A program made the position numbers and the translations under genes. DNA of 9,564 bases from Desulfomonile tiedjei (lineage in GTDB: Bacteria; Desulfobacterota; Desulfomonilia; Desulfomonilales; Desulfomonilaceae): the NCBI GenBank assembly GCA_020718965.1, contig DYRE01000065.1:1-9564 (forward strand). Direction: 5' to 3'. Positions within the stretch are counted from its first letter, which is position 1. Every line of letters begins with the position of its first letter. Below, piece after piece: positions 1 through 6,678 of the stretch. The notes below the pieces were generated by a model, which was not told where the DNA came from, made no database searches, and was given only the letters and a program-made list of their open reading frames with translations.

Positions 1-48
1 TTTTTGGACCTAGTGACAAAGCTGGGGAAGGTAGGTGAGGGATTTTGA
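1..48 (+). CDS. possible C-terminal tail of an upstream gene (partial)
   Basis: Frame 1 is open from the window edge to a TGA at 46-48 and would encode a 15-residue tail, FLDLVTKLGKVGEGF. The other two plus frames close sooner, at 10-12 and 36-38. The next gene is an ABC-transport auxiliary lipoprotein, and such genes usually follow an MlaD/MCE-domain gene, so an MCE protein would fit here. That identity is guesswork: 15 residues cannot identify a family, and the frame may be open by chance. Confidence 0.2.
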   Translation, partial: FLDLVTKLGKVGEGF

Positions 49-98
49 TCGGCGTGATTTATTTCTAGAACAGCTCCAGATTGGGCCTATTGCGCGCA

Positions 99-126
99 CC
101 TGTAAGCCGTAAAATCCTGATACAGG
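99..126. repeat. short inverted repeat in the leader of the lipoprotein gene
   Basis: CCTGTA at 99-104 is repeated inverted as TACAGG at 121-126, with 16 nt between the arms. The right half (116-126) can also fold alone as CCTG-ATA-CAGG, so two alternative weak hairpins exist. It lies 38 nt before the lipoprotein start and could be an operator or a transcript structure. Arms of 6 bp are also expected by chance at this length. Confidence 0.15.
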
Positions 127-163
127 AATTCCAAGAACCCTAACTTTCCGAGATTAGATCGGC

Positions 164-844
164 ATGGAGACCATGGGGCGTTTTGTATCACCACTAAATA
201 TAATACTCAAAAAGTATCCATCAAATATTTTTAGCGCTGCAAAAATTCTTTTGATAATTCTGTTTGGGGTAATGGTCTTTTCTGGCTGCGCCCTTTGGGG
301 CAAAGACAAAGTAGCTTTTCACGCCATAAATTACCCAGCGCCCAGTCCCGGAAAGGTATCGGTAAGTCCAGAAACCATAATGGTCTACCGTTTCCTGACA
401 GATTCTTCGGTAGACACACATTTCCTTCAAATAGCCGAGTCAGAATCCAACAAAAGAGTCGTTACCGGCCACGTGTGGATTCATGACCCTTCAGAGACGC
501 TTACTGAGTTGGTGATGAGGGATTTACAATCTTCAGGGTTATTCAAAAAAGCCGTTGATCAGACCAGCAATGTTTCTTACAGATACGGACTTGAGGGCGC
601 AATAAAAAAATTTGAGGGACTTGTCAGTGACCAGCAAGGCTCGGGTTTGATTGAAGTGGAAATAAAGCTAGTCGATTTTGAACCCGAAATCATAGGCAAA
701 GGACAGCTATTCAAGAAGGTTTACACTGTCAAAGCCCCAAGTAAAGATACCGGTCCGTCATCAATAGTGGATGCGTTAAACAAAGCGGCAAAGGAGCTTT
801 CTGAAAAAATAAGAGAGGATGTGAATAGATCCATTGTCCGATAA
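164..844 (+). CDS. ABC-type transport auxiliary lipoprotein (PqiC/ABC_trans_aux family)
   Basis: This is a predicted 226-residue lipoprotein. A basic N-region is followed by a hydrophobic stretch at about residues 27-40 and a lipobox FSGC, so Cys42 would be the lipidated residue after signal peptidase II cleavage. The mature part resembles the auxiliary lipoprotein family that works with MCE-domain proteins and ABC transporters in intermembrane lipid or solvent transport (PqiC type). Supporting blocks are a tyrosine-rich stretch followed by LEGAIKKFEG, then GLIEVEIKLVDFE, then a C-terminal IVDALNKAAKELSEKI helix. The length suits the family. No ABC or MCE gene is visible, so the partners must lie upstream if they are linked. 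The start is uncertain: the ATG at 164 and the ATG at 173 are both usable and neither has a good ribosome binding site. The n-region of roughly 27 residues is long, so a later start remains possible. Confidence 0.72.
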   Translation: METMGRFVSPLNIILKKYPSNIFSAAKILLIILFGVMVFSGCALWGKDKVAFHAINYPAPSPGKVSVSPETIMVYRFLTDSSVDTHFLQIAESESNKRVVTGHVWIHDPSETLTELVMRDLQSSGLFKKAVDQTSNVSYRYGLEGAIKKFEGLVSDQQGSGLIEVEIKLVDFEPEIIGKGQLFKKVYTVKAPSKDTGPSSIVDALNKAAKELSEKIREDVNRSIVR

Positions 845-996
845 GCAAAAGGCACAAGGTGTTTTACAAGAGGCCGTCAAAATAAAATTTCAAAATTGGC
901 TTCTTTCACTTTTCGTAATACGGTTGTTTTGATAATCTGCAAAAGCGGGGATCAGGTAACAGAAATTCGCTTACAGGTTTTTACATGTCAGAATGT

Positions 997-1000
997 GAGG
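997..1000 (+). promoter_or_regulatory. ribosome binding site fixing the receiver start
   Basis: GAGG lies 6 nt before the ATG at 1007. The open frame reaches back to a TTG at 896, but the receiver fold begins directly at this ATG (MKRILVVDDE), so the upstream 37 codons are probably not translated. Confidence 0.6.
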
Positions 1001-1006
1001 CGAGTA

Positions 1007-1360
1007 ATGAAGCGCATCCTAGTTGTTGATGATGAAAAGCATATTTGTGAATTATACAGAATGGAGTTGGAGGAAGAGGGTTACGATGTAACTCTTGCAA
1101 ATTCGGGTCATCAGGCCCTAAAGGAAGTGGACGAAAATCCACCGGATTTGATAGTACTGGATATCCAGATGCCCGGCATGGATGGAATAGAGACGCTCGA
1201 AAAACTTATCGGCAAAGACAAGGGAATCCCGATAATCCTCAATACGGCGTACAGTCATTACAAAGACGATTTTACGACATGGGGCGCAGACGCATACGTG
1301 GTGAAATCATCTGACACCTCTAAACTTAAAAACGAAATCAAAAGGTTATTCGGCCAATGA
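1007..1360 (+). CDS. single-domain response regulator (CheY-like receiver)
   Basis: This 117-residue protein is only a receiver domain with no output domain. The acidic pocket is D8-D9 (MKRILVVDDE), the phosphoacceptor is D52 (IVLDIQMPGMDG), the switch Thr is T80 and the conserved Lys is K100. The usual KPF after that lysine is replaced by VVKSSD. From memory this is a recurrent variant among lone receivers of delta-type bacteria. The protein should be phosphorylated by a separate histidine kinase and act through protein contacts; no kinase is in the window. Its stop overlaps the glgC start in an ATGA, so the two genes are very likely cotranscribed and translationally coupled. The ATG at 1007 is preferred over the TTG at 896 because of the domain boundary and the GAGG site. 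I see no convincing promoter in the 162-nt gap upstream. Confidence 0.9.
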   Translation: MKRILVVDDEKHICELYRMELEEEGYDVTLANSGHQALKEVDENPPDLIVLDIQMPGMDGIETLEKLIGKDKGIPIILNTAYSHYKDDFTTWGADAYVVKSSDTSKLKNEIKRLFGQ

Positions 1361-2601
1361 ATCTAAAAAAAGAAATGAGAGATACCCTTTGCATACTGAT
1401 GGCCGGTGGCAAGGGAGAACGACTTTATCCTCTGACAAAAGCTACGGCTAAGCCTTCTGTGAGATTTGGCGGAATATACAGAATTGTTGATTTTACTCTC
1501 TCCAACTGTCTGAATTCTGATATCAGGCGCGTTTATGTTCTTACTCAGTATCGATCCCTTTCGCTTGATCGGCATATACGTCTGGGCTGGAACATTTTTA
1601 ATCATGAATTGGGAGAATTTATTGAATGTGTTCCGCCTCAACAGAGAAATGTTGACCGTTGGTACAGGGGAACAGCCGACAGCATATATCAAAATGTCTA
1701 CATTCTTCAAAGAGAGCGACCAAAACGTGTCCTGATTCTTTCCGGTGATCACGTCTACAAGATGAACTACAATGATATGCTGGCGTCTCATTTGGAAAAA
1801 GGCGCAGACCTCACCGTTGCAGGGGTTGAAGCCCCGCGGGAAGAAGCTAGAGCATTTGGAGTTATAGGCTGCGAAGATGATTTCAGAATTGTTGATTGGG
1901 AAGAAAAACCTAATGAGCCCAAAACTATTCCAGGAAAACCGGATAAGTCATTTGTATCGATGGGGGTTTACATTTTTAACACGGAAGCGTTAGTTAAAAA
2001 TGTCATAAATGACGCCAAAAATTCTGGTTCCTCTCATGATTTTGGAAAAGATATAGTGCCTGGAATGATCCAATCCAATAAAGTATATGTTCATGGCTTT
2101 AGAGAGGCCAACAAAGAAGATAGAGCTTACTGGAGGGATATAGGAACACTTGACGCTTATTGGGCCGCTAATATTGACCTTTGCTCTGAAAATCCGTTAT
2201 GTAACCTTTACGATGTGGACTGGCCGATAAGAACCTATCAGGAGCAAGTTCCTCCAGCAAAAATTTGTACCTCATGTGACTCGAATAACAGGATTACAGG
2301 GGGAGTTGAAACCACAGACTGCATAATTTCTGGGGGATGCATAGTGTCAGGCGCCAGAATAATTCGATCGGTTCTCTCCCACGGAGTTTTGGTTGGAAAT
2401 GACAGTGTTGTTGAAGATTCAGTTCTTCTGGACAAATGCAGCATTGGAAAGGGCGTCAGAATGAAAAAGGTCATTGTTGATCACGAAGTTATCATTCCAG
2501 ATGGAACAACAATTGGCCTGGATCATGAAGAGGACAAAAGTCGTTTTACTATTTCTAACGGTGGGGTGGTGGTAGTCCCTCGAGGGATGAGATTGGACTG
2601 A
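1357..2601 (+). CDS. glgC: glucose-1-phosphate adenylyltransferase (ADP-glucose pyrophosphorylase)
   Basis: This enzyme makes ADP-glucose and pyrophosphate from ATP and glucose-1-phosphate, the committed step of bacterial glycogen synthesis in the cytosol. The 414 residues match the family length. The N-terminal nucleotidyltransferase domain has the AGGKGERL loop (16-23), WYRGTADS, ILSGDH with catalytic Asp131, EEKP with the glucose-1-phosphate lysine K184, SSHDFGKDIVPG and YWRDIGTLDAYW. WPIRTY leads into a C-terminal left-handed beta-helix of hexapeptide-like repeats (about 305-395). By my alignment, the E. coli activator residue Lys39 falls at Ala29 (RLYPLTKATAKP), and the adjacent Arg40 at Thr30, so allosteric control may differ. 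The start overlaps the receiver gene stop by 4 nt and has only a weak ribosome binding site, consistent with coupling. ATG at 1375 (Met7) is an alternative start. No other glycogen gene is in the window. Confidence 0.95.
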   Translation: MNLKKEMRDTLCILMAGGKGERLYPLTKATAKPSVRFGGIYRIVDFTLSNCLNSDIRRVYVLTQYRSLSLDRHIRLGWNIFNHELGEFIECVPPQQRNVDRWYRGTADSIYQNVYILQRERPKRVLILSGDHVYKMNYNDMLASHLEKGADLTVAGVEAPREEARAFGVIGCEDDFRIVDWEEKPNEPKTIPGKPDKSFVSMGVYIFNTEALVKNVINDAKNSGSSHDFGKDIVPGMIQSNKVYVHGFREANKEDRAYWRDIGTLDAYWAANIDLCSENPLCNLYDVDWPIRTYQEQVPPAKICTSCDSNNRITGGVETTDCIISGGCIVSGARIIRSVLSHGVLVGNDSVVEDSVLLDKCSIGKGVRMKKVIVDHEVIIPDGTTIGLDHEEDKSRFTISNGGVVVVPRGMRLD

Positions 2602-2638
2602 CCAGATCCGAAATCAATTCGATTTGGCCTGGACTTTT
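2602..2638 (+). terminator. possible rho-independent terminator after glgC
   Basis: Directly after the glgC stop, CCAG (2602-2605) pairs with CTGG (2629-2632) and AAATC (2611-2615) pairs with GATTT (2621-2625) around an AATTC loop, with a mismatch and a 2-nt bulge between the two helices. A short T-run (2635-2638) follows. The stem is imperfect and partly AT-rich and the T-run is short, so termination may be weak. It would separate glgC from the hydrolase. Confidence 0.4.
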
Positions 2639-2665
2639 AACGACTAGGAATCCACATCTGAATAT

Positions 2666-2672
2666 GGAAAGG
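2666..2672 (+). promoter_or_regulatory. ribosome binding site deciding the hydrolase start
   Basis: GGAAAGG ends 6 nt before the ATG at 2679. The other in-frame ATG, at 2664, overlaps this site, and its own nearest purine-rich stretch (AGGA, 2646-2649) is 14 nt away. This favours 2679 as the start. Confidence 0.55.
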
Positions 2673-2678
2673 TCTTTT

Positions 2679-3449
2679 ATGTCCGAACTGTTATTGGATG
2701 GCAGGCTAATTGGTTATGAAGTCAGGCCGGCTGATTTCGACCCTGACAAAACGGTCTTGGTGTTTGTGCACGGCACAGGGGGCAACAAAGAGGACTGGCA
2801 AAGTCAAATTGATGGCATTAAAATATCGGGATCTTTATTAGCCTTGGATCTACCCGGTCATGGGAGTTCAGAGCCTCCAGGGGAAACATCGATATCAGCC
2901 TATGCCGGTTGGGTCGAACGGTTTGTGGAGGTTATGGGACTGAAACGGGTAGTCTTGGTCGGCTGTTCACTGGGAAGCGCAATAGCCTTGTGGATCTCAA
3001 TCAGGCGCAGGAACTGGTTACTTGCGCTGGGTTTGGTTGGTTCTGGAGCGCGCCTTCGAGTCCATCCGTTTATTCTGGAAGGACTAATAAATGATCCAAC
3101 CCAGTCATTAAGCAAATTGGCGAAAGATTGCCTATCAAGCTCTAGCCCAGATCATCTTAAAATACTCATGACTGAAAAATATTTGAAATCAGATCCTCTT
3201 ATAATTCATGGTGATCTATCAGCATGCGACAGATTCGATATTATGAATCAAGTCCATGAAATTGAGGCGCCAACACTGATCGTAGTCGGAGAAAATGATG
3301 CGCTTACGCCTGTAAAGTATTCTCAATATTTGAACGAGCATATAAAGTCATCAAAATTGGTTAGGATACCGGAAGCGGGACATTTGGCCATGATGGAAAA
3401 ACCTGAAGAATTTAACCATGCCGTTCAGTCATTTGTAAAAACACTCTAG
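2679..3449 (+). CDS. alpha/beta-fold hydrolase
   Basis: This is a 256-residue serine hydrolase of the alpha/beta fold; 261 residues if translation starts at 2664. Numbered from the 2664 ATG, it shows the oxyanion-hole motif HGTGG (36-40), LDLPGHGSS (61-69), the nucleophile elbow GCSLG with Ser102, the acid Asp212 in VVGENDALTP and the base His240 in AGHLAMMEKP. The triad is complete, so it should be active. About 85 residues between the elbow and the Asp form the variable cap that sets substrate range. No signal peptide is seen, so it is probably cytosolic. The substrate cannot be told from sequence; carboxylesterase, thioesterase and C-C bond hydrolase members look alike at this level. It may be independent of glgC, given the hairpin between them. 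It converges on the REC-GGDEF gene, 66 nt away. Confidence 0.88.
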   Translation: MSELLLDGRLIGYEVRPADFDPDKTVLVFVHGTGGNKEDWQSQIDGIKISGSLLALDLPGHGSSEPPGETSISAYAGWVERFVEVMGLKRVVLVGCSLGSAIALWISIRRRNWLLALGLVGSGARLRVHPFILEGLINDPTQSLSKLAKDCLSSSSPDHLKILMTEKYLKSDPLIIHGDLSACDRFDIMNQVHEIEAPTLIVVGENDALTPVKYSQYLNEHIKSSKLVRIPEAGHLAMMEKPEEFNHAVQSFVKTL

Positions 3450-3452
3450 CTC

Positions 3453-3513
3453 ATCAAGTCTCTCTTTGTCCGAAGAAATTGGAACGAAATTCATTGAAGA
3501 CAAATGGCTTGAT
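3453..3513. repeat. imperfect inverted repeat between convergent genes
   Basis: ATCAAG (3453-3458) and TTTGTC (3465-3470) pair with CTTGAT (3508-3513) and GACAAA (3499-3504), leaving an asymmetric internal loop and a 28-nt apical loop. It fills the gap between the convergent hydrolase and GGDEF genes, where a bidirectional terminator is expected. It is AT-rich with no clear T-run, so the function is doubtful. Confidence 0.25.
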
Positions 3514-3515
3514 CT

Positions 3516-4466
3516 TCAAGTTTTTGGGTCGAGTTTGCCTCCGAAGACTACGCGGTTTCGCCCACCCTCCTTGGCTTTGTACAGGGCCTCGTCCGCCAAT
3601 CCAACGACATTATCAGTCTTAGCGCAATCTTTTCCATTGGTTATGGCCACTCCAAAGCTTAGACGAACAGGAAAAGTTCCTTCGGAGCTAACAATAGGTG
3701 TTTCTTCAAACTCCAGTCGTATTCTTTCAGCAATATTTACAGCAGCTTCGGAATTGCATCCGGGCAGGACCAAAAGGAATTCTTCTCCCCCATATCGCCC
3801 CACCTCATCATATTGTCTCAGTGAGTTTTTTATTTTACGGGCAGTTTGACGTAGCACTTCATCCCCTGCAAGGTGACCATAATTGTCGTTTACTTTTTTG
3901 AAGTGGTCCACGTCTGTCATAATGACAGCGATTTCGTCACCATCTCGGGTTGACCTGGCAAGTTGTTTCTCAAGAATCCCAAGAATCGCGTAGCGATTCC
4001 ACAGACCAGTGAGCGAATCGTGCGTCGCGCGAAATTCTGATGTTTTTAGGGCCTCCAATAAATCTTCCTGAAGCTGAATAATTCTTATTGCGGCCCTTAT
4101 CCTTACCCGTAGTTCCTGGGGGTCAAACGGTTTGGTAATATAGTCATCGGCGCCTGCTTCAAGTCCTTCAACGATATCCTCTTTTCGACTTTTTGCGGTA
4201 AGCAATATGATGTAGGTGTACGGCCTGGTTTCCACCTCACGTATTTTCTTGCTTACAGTCAACCCATCCATGATGGGCATCATCCAGTCCAAAATTACGA
4301 GTTTTGGAGATTCATCCTTGTTCAATTCGTCCCAGGCCTGTTGACCGTCGGGGCAAGGCACGACCTCGTGGCCCCACTTCTTGAGTTGGGCCTCCAAAAG
4401 ACGGCGAGTGATGACATCGTCTTCAGCTAGCAGAATTCTCAACTTGCTATTTCCTTTGCCAATCAT
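3516..4466 (-). CDS. response regulator diguanylate cyclase (REC-GGDEF)
   Basis: This two-domain protein of 316 residues should make cyclic di-GMP from two GTP when its receiver is phosphorylated. The receiver (about 9-130) has acidic residues E15-D16-D17, phosphoacceptor D60 (LDWMMPIMDG), switch T90 and K112 in TKPF. A helical linker at about 128-145 leads to the GGDEF domain with HDSLTGLWNR (149-158), metal-binding D185 in MTDVDHFKKVND, and the active-site GGEEF at 226-230. An inhibitory-site RxxD (R217-D220) sits exactly five residues before GGEEF, predicting product feedback. The order resembles a PleD-like protein with one receiver. No transmembrane segment is seen, so it is cytosolic. 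The start is not settled: the ATG at 4466 has GGA only 3 nt away, while TTG at 4442 has AAAGGAAA upstream at workable spacing and would begin MRILLAEDD, a typical receiver start. Confidence 0.93.
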   Translation of the reverse strand: MIGKGNSKLRILLAEDDVITRRLLEAQLKKWGHEVVPCPDGQQAWDELNKDESPKLVILDWMMPIMDGLTVSKKIREVETRPYTYIILLTAKSRKEDIVEGLEAGADDYITKPFDPQELRVRIRAAIRIIQLQEDLLEALKTSEFRATHDSLTGLWNRYAILGILEKQLARSTRDGDEIAVIMTDVDHFKKVNDNYGHLAGDEVLRQTARKIKNSLRQYDEVGRYGGEEFLLVLPGCNSEAAVNIAERIRLEFEETPIVSSEGTFPVRLSFGVAITNGKDCAKTDNVVGLADEALYKAKEGGRNRVVFGGKLDPKT

Positions 4467-4480
4467 TTTCCAAAAGCCAA

Positions 4481-4509
4481 ATTTTATTGGATACTAAATC
4501 AAAAGGCAA
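4481..4509 (-). promoter_or_regulatory. putative sigma-70 promoter for the REC-GGDEF gene
   Basis: Read on the minus strand, TTGCCT (4509-4504) and TAAAAT (4486-4481) are separated by 17 nt and match the consensus at 4/6 and 5/6 positions. Transcription would begin near 4474, only about 8 nt before the ATG at 4466 but about 32 nt before the alternative TTG start at 4442. That supports the later start, or a very short leader. Confidence 0.4.
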
Positions 4510-4628
4510 AAATATGGAAGTTTGTTGAAAGATTTCTAATTACCTGAATTCTTTGCGTCTAATGGTGTATGGGCTGACTGTTTCCCGATAAAACGATTAT
4601 GCGATTAACCATTTGTACAAAAAACCTT

Positions 4629-6479
4629 TTAGAAGTTATCCTGCCCGACCTTAGGAACTATTGCAGCATTCTCACGAAAATGTTCTCTTAATCGTTTAAT
4701 ATCGTTTGAACTGATTCCAGGAACGTTGTTGAGTTTTTCGTCCCCAGCCTCCAGGATTGACTTGAGACTTCCAAAAGTTTTAAGCAAGGTTGTACTTTTT
4801 CTTTTTCCGATTCCAGGAACATTTTCAAGGATTGAACGAATAGCTAACTTGTTTCTACGGTCCGTATGGAATGAATGAGCATATCTGTGAGCTTCATCGC
4901 GAATTTTCATGACCGCCAGCAGACTCGAGTCGCCTTTAGCGAAATTGAGGTGATTTTTTCTGTTTGGTTCGTATATCCGGTCATATTCCTCCGGACTCCT
5001 TGCCTTTGCGATGGAAATCACGGGAGGCCTGGAGTCTGGATGTAAACTCTTTAGCGCCTCGACCGCAGCGTTAAGTTGTGACTTGCCTCCATCAATTATC
5101 AGCAAGTCTCCTAAAGGATCATTGTCAGCGTGCTTGATGCGCCTGAGAATAACTTGATGAATCATTCCCGGATCGTTCTGATCCTGAAAATCCCGAATTC
5201 TGAATTTTCTATAGGCTGCTTTCAAAGGCTTTCCTTCAAGAAATGCGATTTTGCCTCCCACTGCTTCGGAACCGCTAATATTTGATATGTCATAACACTC
5301 TATCAGTTTTAGAGTAGTGACCAGCTTCAATTTCCCAGCCAGTCTGTCCAATGCGTTCGCCGCCTGCCTTTTTTGTTCTTCCCTTTCGAGCGCCATACCA
5401 GCGTTTTTCATTGCCAACTTGATCAGCCTGGCGTTGGTTCCCCTGGTTGCCGCCTTGATGATAACCCGGGAGCCGCGTATGTCAGACAGCCATGATTCAA
5501 CGACTTCTTGTCCTTCAAGACTTCTTGGGACGATGATTTCCGGGGGAACGACACTCGAATTGTGATAAAATTGTTTGATGGCGGATGAAAGGATTTCGTG
5601 ATATTCCAGCGTTGAGTTTCTTATGATATAAGATTGTTCCGACAGAAGGTTTCCTTTCTTGAAAGACAGTATTTCGACTACATAAGTATCCCGAGGTTCT
5701 TCAAGGATAGCGAACACGTCCTGGTCCTTGAAATGAAAAAAAGAAACGTTTTGTCTCTGTAGAGTGCGATCTACTGCGTAAAGACAATCTCTGATCCGGG
5801 CGGCTTCCTCAAATCGCAAGTCTTCGGAAGCAGTGTCCATATCTTTTTTGAGAGTTCTAATCAATTCCTCATTTTTGCCTTCCAGGAACAGAGAAACATT
5901 TTCAACCATTCTCCTGTATTCCGCTGTGTCAACAGTACCAGTGCATGGACACATGCAACGATTCATCTGGCAGTTCAGGCATGGTCTCCTGATTGTTGCT
6001 ATCTGTCGGTCAGAGCACTGTCTCAGAGGGAAAAGTTTACGAATTAGACTCAAGGTTATCCGTGCGTCATGAGCAGATGAATATGGCCCAAAATACTTCG
6101 CTCCATCAGCCTTGATTTTTTGGGTTCGAATCAATGTGAGTCGCGGATAAGGATGAGATAAATTTAACCTGAGAGAAAAGAACGACTTGTCATCCCTTAG
6201 ATTAACATTATATTTGGGTCGATGTTCTTTAATGAGATTGTTTTCGAGAAGTAACGCTTCTTTTTCAGTATCCGTAAGGATCGTTTTGATATTTGCAATT
6301 TGTTGGACAAGAAAGCGTACCTTTGGCCTTTCGTCACCTGTTTTGGAAAAATAGTTGCGAACCCTGTTTCTAAGATTTGCAGCCTTTCCTACATAGATAA
6401 CCGTCCCACCGCCGTCCTCCATGAGGTATACTCCGGGACTTGTAGGGAGGGATTTAAGAAATGTTTCATCAACAGGCAT
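4629..6479 (-). CDS. uvrC: excinuclease ABC subunit C (UvrC)
   Basis: UvrC is the dual-incision nuclease of nucleotide excision repair, cutting 3' and then 5' of lesions marked by UvrA-UvrB. From the ATG at 6479 it has 616 residues, usual for the family. The order is the GIY-YIG nuclease (GVYLM 16-20, YVG 29-31, R39, E79, N91), a cysteine cluster, a UVR UvrB-binding segment (EDLRFEEAARIRDCL), the RNase H-like nuclease (YDISNISGSEAVG, LIIDGGKSQL, RDEAHRYAHSFH), and C-terminal helix-hairpin-helix motifs (VPGIGKRKS, VPGISSND). The spacing of four cysteines (11, 7 and 3 residues between) equals that reported for the [4Fe-4S] ligands of E. coli UvrC, and two further Cys lie inside the cluster. The frame extends 24 codons to a TTG at 6551. 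I reject that start because family members begin about 15 residues before PGVY and the TTG has no ribosome binding site. Confidence 0.96.
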   Translation of the reverse strand: MPVDETFLKSLPTSPGVYLMEDGGGTVIYVGKAANLRNRVRNYFSKTGDERPKVRFLVQQIANIKTILTDTEKEALLLENNLIKEHRPKYNVNLRDDKSFFSLRLNLSHPYPRLTLIRTQKIKADGAKYFGPYSSAHDARITLSLIRKLFPLRQCSDRQIATIRRPCLNCQMNRCMCPCTGTVDTAEYRRMVENVSLFLEGKNEELIRTLKKDMDTASEDLRFEEAARIRDCLYAVDRTLQRQNVSFFHFKDQDVFAILEEPRDTYVVEILSFKKGNLLSEQSYIIRNSTLEYHEILSSAIKQFYHNSSVVPPEIIVPRSLEGQEVVESWLSDIRGSRVIIKAATRGTNARLIKLAMKNAGMALEREEQKRQAANALDRLAGKLKLVTTLKLIECYDISNISGSEAVGGKIAFLEGKPLKAAYRKFRIRDFQDQNDPGMIHQVILRRIKHADNDPLGDLLIIDGGKSQLNAAVEALKSLHPDSRPPVISIAKARSPEEYDRIYEPNRKNHLNFAKGDSSLLAVMKIRDEAHRYAHSFHTDRRNKLAIRSILENVPGIGKRKSTTLLKTFGSLKSILEAGDEKLNNVPGISSNDIKRLREHFRENAAIVPKVGQDNF

Positions 6480-6635
6480 GCCGGTTTTACCAACTTTCGA
6501 TAACTGACCTCTACTGTTCTTTTGACATGAAATTACGTCGGAATATCCCAAATGAAGCTAATCAATAATTTCCAGATTTTTGGAGACTGAAATATTGTTT
6601 GAATGATTCGGCTTTTTTCTGATATTAATTAAAAT

Positions 6636-6663
6636 TTGGCGCACAATAGAAAATCGATATGAT
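6636..6663 (+). promoter_or_regulatory. putative promoter of the HTH-por operon
   Basis: TTGGCG (6636-6641) and TATGAT (6658-6663) lie 16 nt apart and match the sigma-70 consensus at 4/6 and 5/6. The transcript would start about 9 nt before the ATG at 6679, which is short. A weaker alternative is TTGAAT (6599-6604) with TATTAA (6623-6628), 18 nt apart, giving a longer leader. A small inverted repeat, GATA-TGATG-TATC (6656-6668), overlaps the nearer -10 and could be an operator, but its arms are only 4 bp. Confidence 0.3.
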
Positions 6664-6678
6664 GTATCTGGAACCACA

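Noticed and set aside
47..166. Direct repeat GATCGGCGTG (47-56) and GATCGGCATG (157-166) flanking the first gap
   Set aside because: A 9/10 match between two 10-mers is expected by chance at roughly this frequency in 165 bases, and no third copy supports a site array.
896..1006. 37-codon extension of the receiver protein from a TTG
   Set aside because: The receiver fold begins at the ATG at 1007, which has a GAGG site 6 nt upstream; the extension looks like intergenic sequence.
1363..1791. 142-codon minus-strand open frame opposite glgC
   Set aside because: Antisense shadow of the conserved nucleotidyltransferase domain; no recognisable motif.
3466..3849. 127-codon plus-strand open frame at the 3' end of the GGDEF gene
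   Set aside because: It is the reverse reading of the GGDEF domain, with low-complexity Ser/Pro/Arg content typical of shadow frames.
4613..4622. 10-bp palindrome TTTGTACAAA just after the uvrC stop as a terminator
   Set aside because: It has no loop and no adjacent T-run in the right orientation, and AT-rich palindromes of this size are common.
6480..6551. 24-codon N-terminal extension of UvrC from a TTG
   Set aside because: It has no ribosome binding site, no counterpart in family N-termini, and the ATG at 6479 gives the normal distance to the GIY-YIG motif.
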